This document shows positions 12,431 through 25,472 of a stretch of 64,000 nucleotides of DNA, piece by piece. This stretch comes from Ptiloglossa arizonensis (taxonomy: Eukaryota > Arthropoda > Insecta > Hymenoptera > Colletidae). How positions within the stretch are numbered: the stretch's first letter is position 1; each line of letters starts with the position of its first letter. The stretch covers positions 558,001-622,000 of the forward strand of contig NW_027478487.1 of the NCBI RefSeq assembly GCF_051014685.1, read 5' to 3'. The position numbers and the translations under genes were made by a program. Under the pieces are notes generated by a model. It was given only the letters and a program-made list of their open reading frames with translations, ran no database searches and was not told the origin of the DNA.

Positions 12431-12797
12431 CTAGGCCCTTCTGGTTAAGCGTTTGGAGCAGCAGAAGTGCGAAAAAGTTGTTGTCTCCTCAACCATTTCT
12501 TAGCTTCAAACTCCCATATCTCGCGAACGTATTGACCAAACCCAGAAGTTCCTGCTGCGTCTGAAAGTAGAAACTCGCCCGATTACAACGATATGTGTAT
12601 TTTTTCCCTAGGCCATTCTGGTTAAGCGTTAGGAGCAGCAGAAGTGCGAAAAATTTGTTGTCTTCTCAACCATTTCTTAGCTTCAAACTCCCATATCTCG
12701 CGAACGGATTGGCCAATCCCAGAAGTTCCTGCTGCGTCTGAAAGTAGAAACTCGCCCGATTGCAACGATATGCGTATTTTTTCCCTAGGCCATTCTG
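11121..12797. repeat. Left copy of a 1.68-kb direct repeat at spacing 2,124 bp (12 monomers)
   Basis: GGCCAATCCC occurs only at 12,711 and 14,835, spacing 2,124 or 12 x 177. The variants around it match in order, including TTTGCTGTCT (TGCTGTCT at 11,240 and 13,364), GAGCTGCAG and GTTGTCTCCTCAACC. Similarity stops near 12,797, where this copy has CTGATTAAGCGTTAGG and the partner has CTGGTTAAGCGTTTGG. Confidence 0.82.
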
Positions 12798-13244
12798 ATT
12801 AAGCGTTAGGAGCAGCAGAAGTGCGAAAAAGTTGTTGTCTTCATAAGCATTTCTTAGCTTCAAACTCCCATATCTCGCGAACGGATTGACCAAACCCAGA
12901 AGTTCCTGCTGCGTCTGAAAGTAGAAACTCGCCCGATTACAACGATATGTGTATTTTTTCCCTAGGCCATTCTGGTTAAGCGTTAGGAGCAGCAGAAGTG
13001 CGAAAAATTTGTTGTCTTCTCAATCATTTCTTAGGTTCAAACTCCCATATCTCGCGAACGGATTGACATAACACAAAAATTCCTGTTGCATCTGAAAGTA
13101 GAAACTCGCCCGATTTCAACGGTATGTGTATTTTTTCCCTAGGCCATTCTGGTTAAGCGTTAGGAGCAGCAGGAGTGCGAAAAATTTGTTGTCTTCTCAA
13201 TCATTTCTTAGTTTCAAACTCCCATATCTCGCGAACGGATTGAC

Positions 13245-14921
13245 CAAACCCAGAAGTTCCTGCTGCGTCTGAAAGTAGAAACTCGCCCGATTACAACGAT
13301 ATGCGTATTTTTTCCCTAGGCCATTCTGGTTAAGCGTTTGGAGCAGCAGAAGTGCGAAAAATTTGCTGTCTTCTCAATCATTTCTTAGTTTCAAACTCCC
13401 ATATCTCGCGAACGTATTGACCAAACCCAGAAGTTCCTGCTGCGTCTGAAAGTAGAAACTCGCCCGATTACAACGATATGTGTATTTTTTCCCTAGGCCA
13501 TTCTGGTTAAGCGTTAGGAGCAGCAGAAGTGCGAAAAATTTGTTGTCTTCTCAACCATTTCTTAGCTTCAAACTCCCATATCTCGCGAACGGATTGGCCA
13601 AACCCAGAAGTTCCTGCTGCGTCTGAAAGTAGAAACTCGCCCGATTACAACGATATGCGTATTTTTTCCCTAGGCCATTCTGGTTAAGCGTTTGGAGCAG
13701 CAGAAGTGCGAAAAATTTGTTGTCTTCTCAACCATTTCTTAGCTTCAAACTCCCATATCTCGCGAACGGATTGACCAAACCCAGAAGTTCCTGCTGCGTC
13801 TGAAATTAGAAACTCGCCCGATTACAACGGTATTTGTAGTTTTTCCCTAGGCCATTCTGATTAAGCGTTAGGAGCAGCAGAAGTGCGAAAAATTTGTTGT
13901 CTTCTCAATCATTTCTTAGTTTCAAACTCCCATATCTCGCGAACGGATTGACCTGACACAAAAATTCCTGTTGCATCTGAAAGTAGAAACTCGCCCGATT
14001 ACAACGGTATGTGCATTTTTTCCCTAGGCCATTCTGATTAAGCGTTAGGAGCTGCAGAAGTGCGAAAAATTTGTTGTCTTCTCAATCATTTCTTAGCTTC
14101 AAACTCCCATATCTCGCGAACGGATTGACCTAACACAAAAATTCCTATTGCATCTGAAAGTAGAAACTCGCCCGATTACAACGGTATGTGTATTTTTTCC
14201 CTAGGCCATTCTGGTTAAGCGTTAGGAGCAGCAGAATTGCGAAAAATGTTTTGCCTTCTCAACCATTTCTTGGCTTCAAACTCCCATATCTCGCGAACGG
14301 ATTGACCTAACCCAAAAATTCCTATTGCATCTGAAAGTAGAAACTCGCCCGATTACAACGGTACGTGTATTTTTCCCTTAGGCCATTCTGGTTAAGCGAT
14401 TGGAGCAGCAGAAGTGCGAAAAATTTGTTGTCTTCTCAAACATTTCTTAGCTTCAAACTCCCATATCTCGGGAACGGATTGACCTAACCCAAAAATTCCT
14501 GTTGCATCTGAAAGTAGAAACTCGCCCGATTACAACGGTATGTGTATTTTTTCCCTAGGCCCTTCTGGTTAAGCGTTTGGAGCAGCAGAAGTGCGAAAAA
14601 GTTGTTGTCTCCTCAACCATTTCTTAGCTTCAAACTCCCATATCTCGCGAACGTATTGACCAAACCCAGAAGTTCCTGCTGCGTCTGAAAGTAGAAACTC
14701 GCCCGATTACAACGATATGTGTATTTTTTCCCTAGGCCATTCTGGTTAAGCGTTAGGAGCAGCAGAAGTGCGAAAAATTTGTTGTCTTCTCAACCATTTC
14801 TTAGCTTCAAACTCCCATATCTCGCGAACGGATTGGCCAATCCCAGAAGTTCCTGCTGCGTCTGAAAGTAGAAACTCGCCCGATTGCAACGATATGCGTA
14901 TTTTTTCCCTAGGCCATTCTG
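13245..14921. repeat. Right copy of the 1.68-kb direct repeat at spacing 2,124 bp
   Basis: Matches 11,121-12,797 monomer by monomer. One difference seen is ATCATTTCTTA near 14,087 against ATCATCTCTTA near 11,963. The 447 bp between the two copies (12,798-13,244) contain TTCTTAGGTTC and GACATAACAC, a combination found elsewhere only near 826-861. So the interval was joined from another copy of the large repeat rather than formed by simple tandem doubling. Confidence 0.8.
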
Positions 14922-15109
14922 GTTAAGCGTTTGGAGCAGCAGAAGTGCGAAAAATTTGTTGTCTTCTCAACCATTTCTTGGCTTCAAACTCCCATATCTC
15001 GCGAACGGATTGACCAAACCCAGAAGTTCCTGCTGCGTCTGAAAGTAGAAACTCGCCCGATTACAACGGTATTTGTAGTTTTTCCCTAGGCCATTCTGAT
15101 TAAGCGTTA

Positions 15110-17410
15110 GGAGCAGCAGAAGTGCGAAAAATTTGTTGTCTTCTCAAACATTTCTTAGCTTCAAACTCCCATATCTCGGGAACGGATTGACCTAACCCCA
15201 AAGTTCCTGTTGCATCTGAAAGTAGAAACTCGCCCGATTACAACGGTATGTGTATTTTTTCCCTAGGCCCTTCTGGTTAAGCGTTAGGAGCAGCAGAAGT
15301 GCGAAAAAGTTGTTGTCTTCTCAACCATTTCTTAGCTTCAAACTCCCATATCTCGCGAACGTATTGACCAAACCCAGAAGTTCCTGCTGCGTCTGAAAGT
15401 AGAAACTCGCCCGATTACAACGATATGTGTATTTTTTCCCTAGGCCATTCTGGTTAAGCGTTAGGAGCAGCAGAAGTGCGAAAAATTTGTTGTCTTCTCA
15501 ACCATTTCTTAGCTTCAAACTCCCATATCTCGCGAACGGATTGGCCACACCCAGAAGTTCCTGCTGCGTCTGAAAGTAGAAACTCGCCCGATTACAACGA
15601 TATGCGTATTTTTTCCCTAGGCCATTCTGGTTAAGCGTTTGGAGCAGCAGAAGTGCGAAAAATTTGTTGTCTTCTCAACCATTTCTTGGCTTCAAACTCC
15701 CATATCTCGCGAACGGATTGACCTAACCCAAAAATTCCTGTTGCGTCTGAAAGTAGAAACTCGCCCGATTACAACGGTATGTGTATTTTTTCCCTAGGCC
15801 ATTCTGATTGAGCGTTAGGAGCAGCAGAAGTGCGAAAAAGTTGTTGTCTTCATAACCATTTCTTAGCTTCAAACTCCCATATCTCGCGAACGGATTGACC
15901 AAACCCAGAAGTTCCTGCTGCGTCTGAAAGTAGAAACTCGCCCAATTACAACGGTATTTGTAGTTTTTCCCTAGGCCATTCTGATTAAGCGTTAGGAGCA
16001 GCAGAATTGCGAAAAAGTTGTTGTCTTCATAACCATTTCTTAGCTTCAAACTCCCATATCTCGCGAACGGATTGACCAAACCCAGAAGTTCCTGCTGCGT
16101 CTGAAAGTAGAAACTCGCCCGATTACAACGATATGTGTATTTTTTCCCTAGGCCATTCTGGTTAAGCGTTAGGAGCTGCAGAAGTGCGAAAAATTTGTTG
16201 TCTTCTCAATCATTTCTTAGCTTCAAACTCCCATATCTCGCGAACGGATTGACCTAACACAAAAATTCCTGTTGCATCTGAAAGTAGAAACTCGCCCGAT
16301 TACAACGGTATGTGTATTTTTTCCCTAGGCCATTCTGGTTAAGCGTTAGGAGCAGCAGAAGTGCGAAAATGTTGTTGTCTTCATAACCATTTCTTAGCTT
16401 CAAACTCCCATATCTCGCGAACGGATTGACCAAACCCAGAAGTTCCTGCTGCGTCTGAAATTAGAAACTCGCCCGATTACAACGATATGTGTATTTTTTC
16501 CCTAGGCCATTCTGGTTAAGCGTTAGGAGCAGCAGAAGTGCGAAAAATTTGTTGTCTTCTCAATCATTTCTTAGCTTCAAACTCCCATATCTCGCGAACG
16601 GATTGACTTAACACAAAAATTCCTGTTGCATCTGAAAGTAGAAACTCGCCCGATTACAACGGTATGTGTATTTTTTCCCTAGGCCATTCTGGTTAAGCGT
16701 TAGGAGCAGCAGAAGTGCGAAAAATTTGTTGTCTTCTCAATCATTTCTTAGCTTCAAACTCCCATATCTCGCGAACGGATTGACCTAACACAAAAATTCC
16801 TGTTGCATCTGAAAGTAGAAACTCGCCCGATTTTAACGGTATGTGTATTTTTTCCCTAGGCCATTCTGGTTAAGCGTTAGGAGCAGCAGGAGTGCGAAAA
16901 ATTTGTTGTCTTCTCAACCATTTCTTAGCTTCAAACTCCCATATCTCGCGAACGGATTGACCAAACCCAGAAGTTCCTGCTGCGTCTGAAAGTAGAAACT
17001 CGCCCGATTACAACGATATGCGTATTTTTTCCCTAGGCCATTCTGGTTAAGCGTTTGGAGCAGCAGAAGTGCGAAAAATTTGTTGTCTTCTCAATCATTT
17101 CTTAGATTCAAACTCCCATATCTCGCGAACGGATTGACCTAACCCAAAAATTCCTGTTGCATCTGAAAGTAGAAACTCGCCCGATTACAACGGTATGTGT
17201 ATTTTTTCCCTAGGCCATTCTGGTTAAGCGTTAGGAGCAGCAGAATTGCGAAAAATGTTTTGCCTTCTCAACCATTTCATGGCTTCAAACTCCCATATCT
17301 CGCGAACGGATTGACCTAACCCAAAAATTCCTATTGCATCTGAAAGTAGAAACTCGCCCGATTACAACGGTACGTGTATTTTTCCCTTAGGCCATTCTGG
17401 TTAAGCGATT
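15110..17410. repeat. 13-monomer higher-order repeat, copy 1 (2,301 bp)
   Basis: GGCCACACCC at 15,543 recurs at 17,844, and CCTAACCCCAAAGTTCC at 15,191 recurs at 17,492; both spacings are 2,301 or 13 x 177. The variant GCGAAAATGTTGTTG near 16,364 recurs near 18,665. Close similarity at this spacing covers about 1.55 kb, then weakens where the partner has CGATTTCAACGGAATG. Confidence 0.82.
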
Positions 17411-19711
17411 GGAGCAGCAGAAGTGCGAAAAATTTGTTGTCTTCTCAAACATTTCTTAGCTTCAAACTCCCATATCTCGGGAACGGATTGACCTAACCCC
17501 AAAGTTCCTGTTGCATCTGAAAGTAGAAACTCGCCCGATTACAACGGTATGTGTATTTTTTCCCTAGGCCCTTCTGGTTAAGCGTTAGGAGCAGCAGAAG
17601 TGCGAAAAAGTTGTTGTCTTCTCAACCATTTCTTAGCTTCAAACTCCCATATCTCGCGAACGTATTGACCAAACCCAGAAGTTCCTGCTGCGTCTGAAAG
17701 TAGAAACTCGCCCGATTACAACGATATGTGTATTTTTTCCCTAGGCCATTCTGGTTAAGCGTTAGGAGCAGCAGAAGTGCGAAAAATTTGTTGTCTTCTC
17801 AACCATTTCTTAGCTTCAAACTCCCATATCTCGCGAACGGATTGGCCACACCCAGAAGTTCCTGCTGCGTCTGAAAGTAGAAACTCGCCCGATTACAACG
17901 ATATGCGTATTTTTTCCCTAGGCCATTCTGGTTAAGCGTTTGGAGCAGCAGAAGTGCGAAAAATTTGTTGCCTTCTCAACCATTTCTTGGCTTCAAACTC
18001 CCATATCTCGCGAACGGATTGACCTAACCCAAAAATTCCTGTTGCGTCTGAAAGTAGAAACTCGCCCGATTACAACGGTATGTGTATTTTTTCCCTAGGC
18101 CATTCTGATTGAGCGTTAGGAGCAGCAGAAGTGCGAAAAAGTTGTTGTCTTCATAACCATTTCTTAGCTTCAAACTCCCATATCTCGCGAACGGATTGAC
18201 CAAACCCAGAAGTTCCTGCTGCGTCTGAAAGTAGAAACTCGCCCAATTACAACGGTATTTGTAGTTTTTCCCTAGGCCATTCTGATTAAGCGTTAGGAGC
18301 AGCAGAATTGCGAAAAAGTTGTTGTCTTCATAACCATTTCTTAGCTTCAAACTCCCATATCTCGCGAACGGATTGACCAAACCCAGAAGTTCCTGCTGCG
18401 TCTGAAAGTAGAAACTCGCCCGATTACAACGATATGTGTATTTTTTCCCTAGGCCATTCTGGTTAAGCGTTAGGAGCTGCAGAAGTGCGAAAAATTTGTT
18501 GTCTTCTCAATCATTTCTTAGCTTCAAACTCCCATATCTCGCGAACGGATTGACCTAACACAAAAATTCCTGTTGCATCTGAAAGTAGAAACTCGCCCGA
18601 TTACAACGGTATGTGTATTTTTTCCCTAGGCCATTCTGGTTAAGCGTTAGGAGCAGCAGAAGTGCGAAAATGTTGTTGTCTTCATAACCATTTCTTAGCT
18701 TCAAACTCCCATATCTCGCGAACGGATTGACCAAACCCAGAAGTTCCTGCTGCGTCTGAAATTAGAAACTCGCCCGATTACAACGATATGTGTATTTTTT
18801 CCCTAGGCCATTCTGGTTAAGCGTTAGGAGCAGCAGAAGTGCGAAAAATTTGTTTTCTTCTCAATCATTTCTTAGCTTCAAACTCCCATATCTCGCGAAC
18901 GGATTGACTTAACACAAAAATTCCTGTTGCATCTGAAAGTAGAAACTCGCCCGATTTCAACGGAATGTGTATTTTTTCCCTAGGCCATTCTGGTTAAGCG
19001 TTAGGAGCAGCAGGAGTGCGAAAAATTTGTTGTCTTCTCAACCATTTCTTAGCTTCAAACTCCCATATCTCGCGAACGGATTGACCAAACCCAGAAGTTC
19101 CTGCTGCGTCTGAAAGTAGAAACTCGCCCGATTACAACGATATGCGTATTTTTTCCCTAGGCCATTCTGGTTAAGCGTTTGGAGCAGCAGAAGTGCGAAA
19201 AATTTGTTGTCTTCTCAATCATTTCTTAGTTTCAAACTCCCATATCTCGCGAATGGATTGACCAAACCCAGAAGTTCCTGCTGCGTCTGAAAGTAGAAAC
19301 TCGCCCGATTACAACGATATGTGTATTTTTTCCCTAGGCCATTCTGGTTAAGCGTTAGGAGCAGCAGAAGTGCGAAAAATTTGTTGTCTTCTCAATCATT
19401 TCTTAGATTCAAACTCCCATATCTCGCGAACGGATTGACCTAACCCAAAAATTCCTGTTGCATCTGAAAGTAGAAACTCGCCCGATTACAACGGTATGTG
19501 TATTTTTTCCCTAGGCCATTCTGGTTAAGCGTTAGGAGCAGCAGAATTGCGAAAAATGTTTTGCCTTCTCAACCATTTCTTGGCTTCAAACTCCCATATC
19601 TCGTGAACGGATTGACCTAACCCAAAAATTCCTATTGCATCTGAAAGTAGAAACTCGCCCGATTACAACGGTACGTGTATTTTTCCCTTAGGCCATTCTG
19701 GTTAAGCGATT
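17411..19711. repeat. 13-monomer higher-order repeat, copy 2 (2,301 bp)
   Basis: Follows copy 1 at spacing 2,301 in its left part. Its right part, from about 17,092 onward when read against the next copy, matches sequence 2,301 bp further right, including the TAGATTC monomer (17,105 and 19,406) and the following ATGTTTTGCC and TCGGGA monomers. Single-base variants include TTGTTTTCTTC near 18,850. Confidence 0.78.
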
Positions 19712-20590
19712 GGAGCAGCAGAAGTGCGAAAACTTTGTTGTCTTCTCAAACATTTCTTAGCTTCAAACTCCCATATCTCGGGAACGGATTGACCTAACCC
19801 AAAAATTCCTGTTGCATCTGAAAGTAGAAACTCGCCCGATTACAACGGTATGTGTATTTTTTCCCTAGGCCCTTCTGGTTAAGCGTTAGGAGCAGCAGAA
19901 GTGCGAAAAAGTTGTTGTCTTCTCAACCATTTCTTAGCTTCAAACTCCCATATCTCGCGAACGTATTGACCAAACCCAGAAGTTCCTGCTGCGTCTGAAA
20001 GTAGAAACTCGCCCGATTACAACGATATGTGTATTTTTTCCCTAGGCCATTCTGGTTAAGCGTTAGGAGCAGCAGAAGTGCGAAAAATTTGTTGTCTTCT
20101 CAACCATTTCTTAGCTTCAAACTCCCATATCTCGCGAACGGATTGGCCAAACCCAGAAGTTCCTGCTGCGTCTGAAAGTAGAAACTCGCCCGATTACAAC
20201 GATATGCGTATTTTTTCCCTAGGCTATTCTGGTTAAGCGTTTGGTGCAGCAGAAGTGCGAAAAATTTGTTGTCTTCTCAACCATTTCTTGGCTTCAAACT
20301 CCCATATCTCGCGAACGGATTGACCTAACCCAAAAATTCCTGTTGCGTCTGAAAGTAGAAACTCGCCCGATTACAACGGTATGTGTATTTTTTCCCTAGG
20401 CCATTCTGATTAAGCGTTAGGAGCAGCAGAAGTGCGAAAAAGTTGTTGTCTTCATAACCATTTCTTAGCTTCAAACTCCCATATCTCGCGAACGGATTGA
20501 CCAAACCCAGAAGTTCCTGCTGCGTCTGAAAGTAGAAACTCGCCCGATTACAACGGTATTTGTATTTTTTCCCTAGGCCATTCTGATTAA
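19712..20590. repeat. 13-monomer higher-order repeat, copy 3 (partial)
   Basis: GGCCAAACCC at 20,145 lies 2,301 bp after GGCCACACCC at 17,844, and the TATTTGTA variant at 20,557 matches 18,256. The match ends near 20,600, where this copy carries GAAGTGCG with a CTCAATC monomer and copy 2 carries GAATTGCG with CTTCATAACC. The array then passes into short-period duplications. Confidence 0.75.
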
Positions 20591-21816
20591 GCGTTAGGAG
20601 CAGCAGAAGTGCGAAAAATTTGTTGTCTTCTCAATCATTTCTTAGCTTCAAACTCCCATATCTCGCGAACGGATTGACCTAACACAAAAATTCCTGTTGC
20701 ATCTGAAAGTAGAAACTCGCCCGATTACAACGGTATGTGTATTTTTTCCCTAGGCCATTCTGGTTAAGCGTTAGGAGCAGCAGAAGTGCGAAAAAGTTGT
20801 TGTCTTCATAACCATTTCTTAGCTTCAAACTCCCATATCTCGCGAACGGATTGACCAAACCCAGAAGTTCCTGCTGCGTCTGAAATTAGAAACTCGCCCG
20901 ATTACAACGATATGTGTATTTTTTCCCTAGGCCATTCTGGTTAAGCGTTAGGAGCAGCAGAAGTGCGAAAAATTTGTTGTCTTCTCAATCATTTCTTAGC
21001 TTCAAACTCCCATATCTCGCGAACGGATTGACCTAACACAAAAATTCCTGTTGCATCTGAAAGTAGAAACTCGCCCGATTTCAACGGTATGTGTATTTTT
21101 TCCCTAGGCCATTCTGATTAAGCGTTAGGAGCAGCAGAAGTGCGAAAAAGTTGTTGTCTTCATAACCATTTCTTAGCTTCAAACTCCCATATCTCGCGAA
21201 CGGATTGACCAAACCCAGAAGTTCCTGCTGCGTCTGAAAGTAGAAACTCGCCCGATTACAACGGTATTTGTATTTTTTCCCTAGGCCATTCTGATTAAGC
21301 GTTAGGAGCAGCAGAAGTGCGAAAAATTTGTTGTCTTCTCAATCATTTCTTAGCTTCAAACTCCCATATCTCGCGAACGGATTGACCTAACACAAAAATT
21401 CCTGTTGCATCTGAAAGTAGAAACTCGCCCGATTACAACGGTATGTGTATTTTTTCCCTAGGCCATTCTGGTTAAGCGTTAGGAGCAGCAGAAGTGCGAA
21501 AAAGTTGTTGTCTTCATAACCATTTCTTAGCTTCAAACTCCCATATCTCGCGAACGGATTGACCAAACCCAGAAGTTCCTGCTGCGTCTGAAATTAGAAA
21601 CTCGCCCGATTACAACGATATGTGTATTTTTTCCCTAGGCCATTCTGGTTAAGCGTTAGGAGCAGCAGAAGTGCGAAAAATTTGTTGTCTTCTCAATCAT
21701 TTCTTAGCTTCAAACTCCCATATCTCGCGAACGGATTGACCTAACACAAAAATTCCTGTTGCATCTGAAAGTAGAAACTCGCCCGATTTCAACGGTATGT
21801 GTATTTTTTCCCTAGG
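20402..21816. repeat. 4-monomer tandem duplication (2 x 708 bp)
   Basis: The rare variant TATTTGTATTTTTT occurs at 20,557 and 21,265, spacing 708 or 4 x 177. The four monomers read in the same order in both copies: CTTCATAACC, CTCAATC, CTTCATAACC, CTCAATC. Both copies end with a CGATTTCAACGG monomer. Confidence 0.85.
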
Positions 21817-22170
21817 CCATTCTGGTTAAGCGTTAGGAGCAGCAGAAGTGCGAAAAAGTTGTTGTCTTCATAACCATTTCTTAGCTTCAAACTCCCATAT
21901 CTCGCGAACGGATTGACCAAACCCAGAAGTTCCTGCTGCGTCTGAAATTAGAAACTCGCCCGATTACAACGATATGTGTATTTTTTCCCTAGGCCATTCT
22001 GGTTAAGCGTTAGGAGCAGCAGAAGTGCGAAAAATTTGTTGTCTTCTCAATCATTTCTTAGCTTCAAACTCCCATATCTCGCGAACGGATTGACCTAACA
22101 CAAAAATTCCTGTTGCATCTGAAAGTAGAAACTCGCCCGATTTCAACGGTATGTGTATTTTTTCCCTAGG
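21463..22170. repeat. 2-monomer tandem duplication (2 x 354 bp)
   Basis: A dimer made of a CTTCATAACC monomer with AAATTAG and a CTCAATC monomer ending in CGATTTCAACGG occupies 21,463-21,816 and again 21,817-22,170. It overlaps the right half of the second 708-bp unit, so the dimer expansion followed or accompanied the 4-mer duplication. Confidence 0.82.
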
Positions 22171-22642
22171 CCATTCTGGTTAAGCGTTAGGAGCAGCAGG
22201 AGTGCGAAAAATTTGTTGTCTTCTCAACCATTTCTTAGCTTCAAACTCCCATATCTCGCGAACGGATTGACCAAACCCAGAAGTTCCTGCTGCGTCTGAA
22301 AGTAGAAACTCGCCCGATTACAACGATATGCGTATTTTTTCCCTAGGCCATTCTGGTTAAGCGTTTGGAGCAGCAGAAGTGCGAAAAATTTGTTGTCTTC
22401 TCAATCATTTCTTAGTTTCAAACTCCCATATCTCGCGAACGGATTGACCAAACCCAGAAGTTCCTGCTGCGTCTGAAAGTAGAAACTCGCCCGATTACAA
22501 CGATATGTGTATTTTTTCCCTAGGCCATTCTGGTTAAGCGTTAGGAGCAGCAGAAGTGCGAAAAATTTGTTGTCTTCTCAATCATTTCTTAGATTCAAAC
22601 TCCCATATCTCGCGAACGGATTGACCTAACCCAAAAATTCCT

Positions 22643-25472
22643 GTTGCATCTGAAAGTAGAAACTCGCCCGATTACAACGGTATGTGTATTTTTTCCCTAG
22701 GCCATTCTGGTTAAGCGTTAGGAGCAGCAGAATTGCGAAAAATGTTTTGCCTTCTCAACCATTTCTTGGCTTCAAACTCCCATATCTCGCGAACGGATTG
22801 ACCTAACCCAAAAATTCCTATTGCATCTGAAAGTAGAAACTCGCCCGATTACAACGGTACGTGTATTTTTCCCTTAGGCCATTCTGGTTAAGCGATTGGA
22901 GCAGCAGAAGTGCGAAAAATTTGTTGTCTTCTCAAACATTTCTTAGCTTCAAACTCCCATATCTCGGGAACGGATTGACGTAACCCAAAAATTCCTGTTG
23001 CATCTGAAAGTAGAAACTCGCCCGATTACAACGGTATGTGTATTTTTTCCCTAGGCCCTTCTGGTTAAGCGTTTGGAGCAGCAGAAGTGCGAAAAATTTG
23101 TTGTCTTCTCAACCATTTCTTGGCTTCAAACTCCCATATCTCGCGAACGGATTGACCTAACCCAAAAATTCCTGTTGCGTCTGAAAGTAGAAACTCGCCC
23201 GATTACAACGGTATGTTTATTTTTTCCGTAGGCAATTCTGATTAAGCGTTAGGAGCAGCAGAAGTGCGAAAAAGTTGTTGTCTTCATAACCATTTCTTAG
23301 CTTCAAACTCCCATATCTCGCGAACGGATTGACCAAACCCAGAAGTTCCTGCTGCGTCTGAAAGTAGAAACTCGCCCGATTACAACGGTATGTGTAGTTT
23401 TTCCCTAGGCCATTCTGATTAAGCGTTAGGAGCAGCAGAAGTGCGAGAAATTTGTTGTCTTCTCAATCATTTCTTAGCTTCAAACTCCCATATCTCGCGA
23501 ACGGATTGACCTAACACAAAAATTCCTGTTGCATCTGAAAGTAGAAACTCGCCCGATTACAACGGTATGTGTATTTTTTCCCTAGGCCATTCTGGTTAAG
23601 CGTTAGGAGCTGCAGAAGTGCGAAAAATTTTTTGTCTTCTCAATCATTTCTTGGCTTCAAACTCCCATATCTCGCGAACGGATTGATCAAACCCAGAAGT
23701 TCCTGCTGCGTCTGAAAGTAGAAACTCACCCGATTACAACGATATGCGTATTTTTTCCCTAGGCCATTCTGGTTAAGCGTTTGGAGCAGCAGAATTGCGA
23801 AAAATGTTTTGCCTTCTCAACCATTTCTTGGCTTCAAACTCCCATATCACGCGAACGGATTGACCTAACCCAAAAATTCCTATTGCATCTGAAAGTAGAA
23901 ACTCGCCCGATTACAGCGGTATGTGTATTTTTTCCCTAGGCAATTCTGGTTAAGCGTTAGGAGCAGCAGAATTGCGAAAAATTTTTTGCCTTCTCAACCA
24001 TTTCTTGGCTTCAAACTCCCATATCTCGCGAACGGATTGACCTAACCCAAAAATTCCTGTTGCATCTGAAAGTAGAAACTCGTCCGATTACAACGGTATG
24101 TGTATTTTTTCCCTAGCCCATTCTGGTTAAGCGTGTGGAGCAGCAGAATTGCGAAAAATTTTTTGCCTTCTCAACCATTTCTTGGCTTCAAACTCCCATA
24201 TCTCGCGAACGGATTGACCTAACCCAAAAATTCCAGTTGCGTCTGAAAGTAGAAACTCGCCCGATTACAACGGTATGTGTATTTTTTCCCTAGGCCATTC
24301 TGGTTAAGCGTTTGGAGCAGCAGTAGTGCGAAAAATTTGTTGTCTTCTTTACCATTTCTTAGCTTCAAACTCCCATATCTCGCGAACGGATTGACCTAAC
24401 CCAAAAATTCTTGTTGCATCTGAAAGAAGAAACACGCCCGATTACAACGGTATGTTTATTTTTTCCCTAGGCCATTCTGGTTAAGCGTTTGGAGCAGCAG
24501 AATAGCGAAAAATTGTTTGCCTTCTCAACCATTTCTTGGCTTCAAACTCCCATATCTCGCGAACGGATTGACCTAACCCAAAACTTCCTGTTGGGTCTGA
24601 AAGTAGAAACTCGCCCGATTACAACGGTATGTGTATTTCTTCCCTAGGCCATTCTGGTTAAGCGTTTGGAGCAGCAGAATTGCGAAAAACTTTTTGCCTT
24701 CTCAACCATTTCTTGGCTTCAAACTCCCATATCTCGCGAACGGATTGACCAAACCCAGAAGTTCCTGCTGCGTCTGAAAGTAGAAACTCACCCGATTGCA
24801 ACGATATGCGTATTTTTTCCCTAGGCCATTCTGGTTAAGCGTTAGGAGCAGCAGAAGTGCGAAAAAGTTGTTGTCTTCATAACCATTTCTTAGCTTCAAA
24901 CTCCCATATCTCGCGAACGGATTGACCAAACCCAGAAGTTCCTGCTGCGTCTGAAAGTAGAAACTCGCCCGATTACAACGGTATGTGTAGTTTTTCCCTA
25001 GGCCCTTCTGGTTAAGCGTTAGGAGCAGCAGAAGTGCGAAAAAGTTGTTGTCTTCTCAACCATTTCTTAGCTTCAAACTCCCATATCTCGCGAACGGATT
25101 GACCAAACCCAGAAGTTCCTGCTGCGTCTGAAAGTAGAAACTCACCCGATTACAACGATATGCGTATTTTTTCCCTAGGCCATTCTGGTTAAGCGTTTGG
25201 AGCAGCAGAATTGCGAAAAATGTTTTGCCTTCTCAACCATTTCTTGGCTTCAAACTCCCATATCTCGCGAACGGATTGACCTAACCCAAAAATTCCTATT
25301 GCATCAAAGTAGAAACTCGCCCGATTACAACGGTACGTGTATTTTTTCCCTAGGCCATTCTGGTTAAGCGTTTGGAGCAGCAGAATTGTGAAAAATTTTT
25401 TGCCTTCTCTACCATTTCTTGGCTTCAAACTCCCATATCTCGCGAACGGATTGACCTAACCCAAAAATTCCT
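22643..25472. repeat. 16-monomer higher-order repeat, copy 1 (2,830 bp)
   Basis: The rare variant GGATTGACG ends at 22,980 and 25,810, spacing 2,830, which is 16 x 177 minus 2. The missing 2 bp are the GCATCAAAG deletion (normally GCATCTGAAAG) near 25,301. The left edge falls inside a monomer near 22,643, where AAATTCCTG changes to AAATTCCTA. Monomers here mix left-type (GAAGTGCG) and right-type (GAATTGCG with long T run) units. Confidence 0.85.
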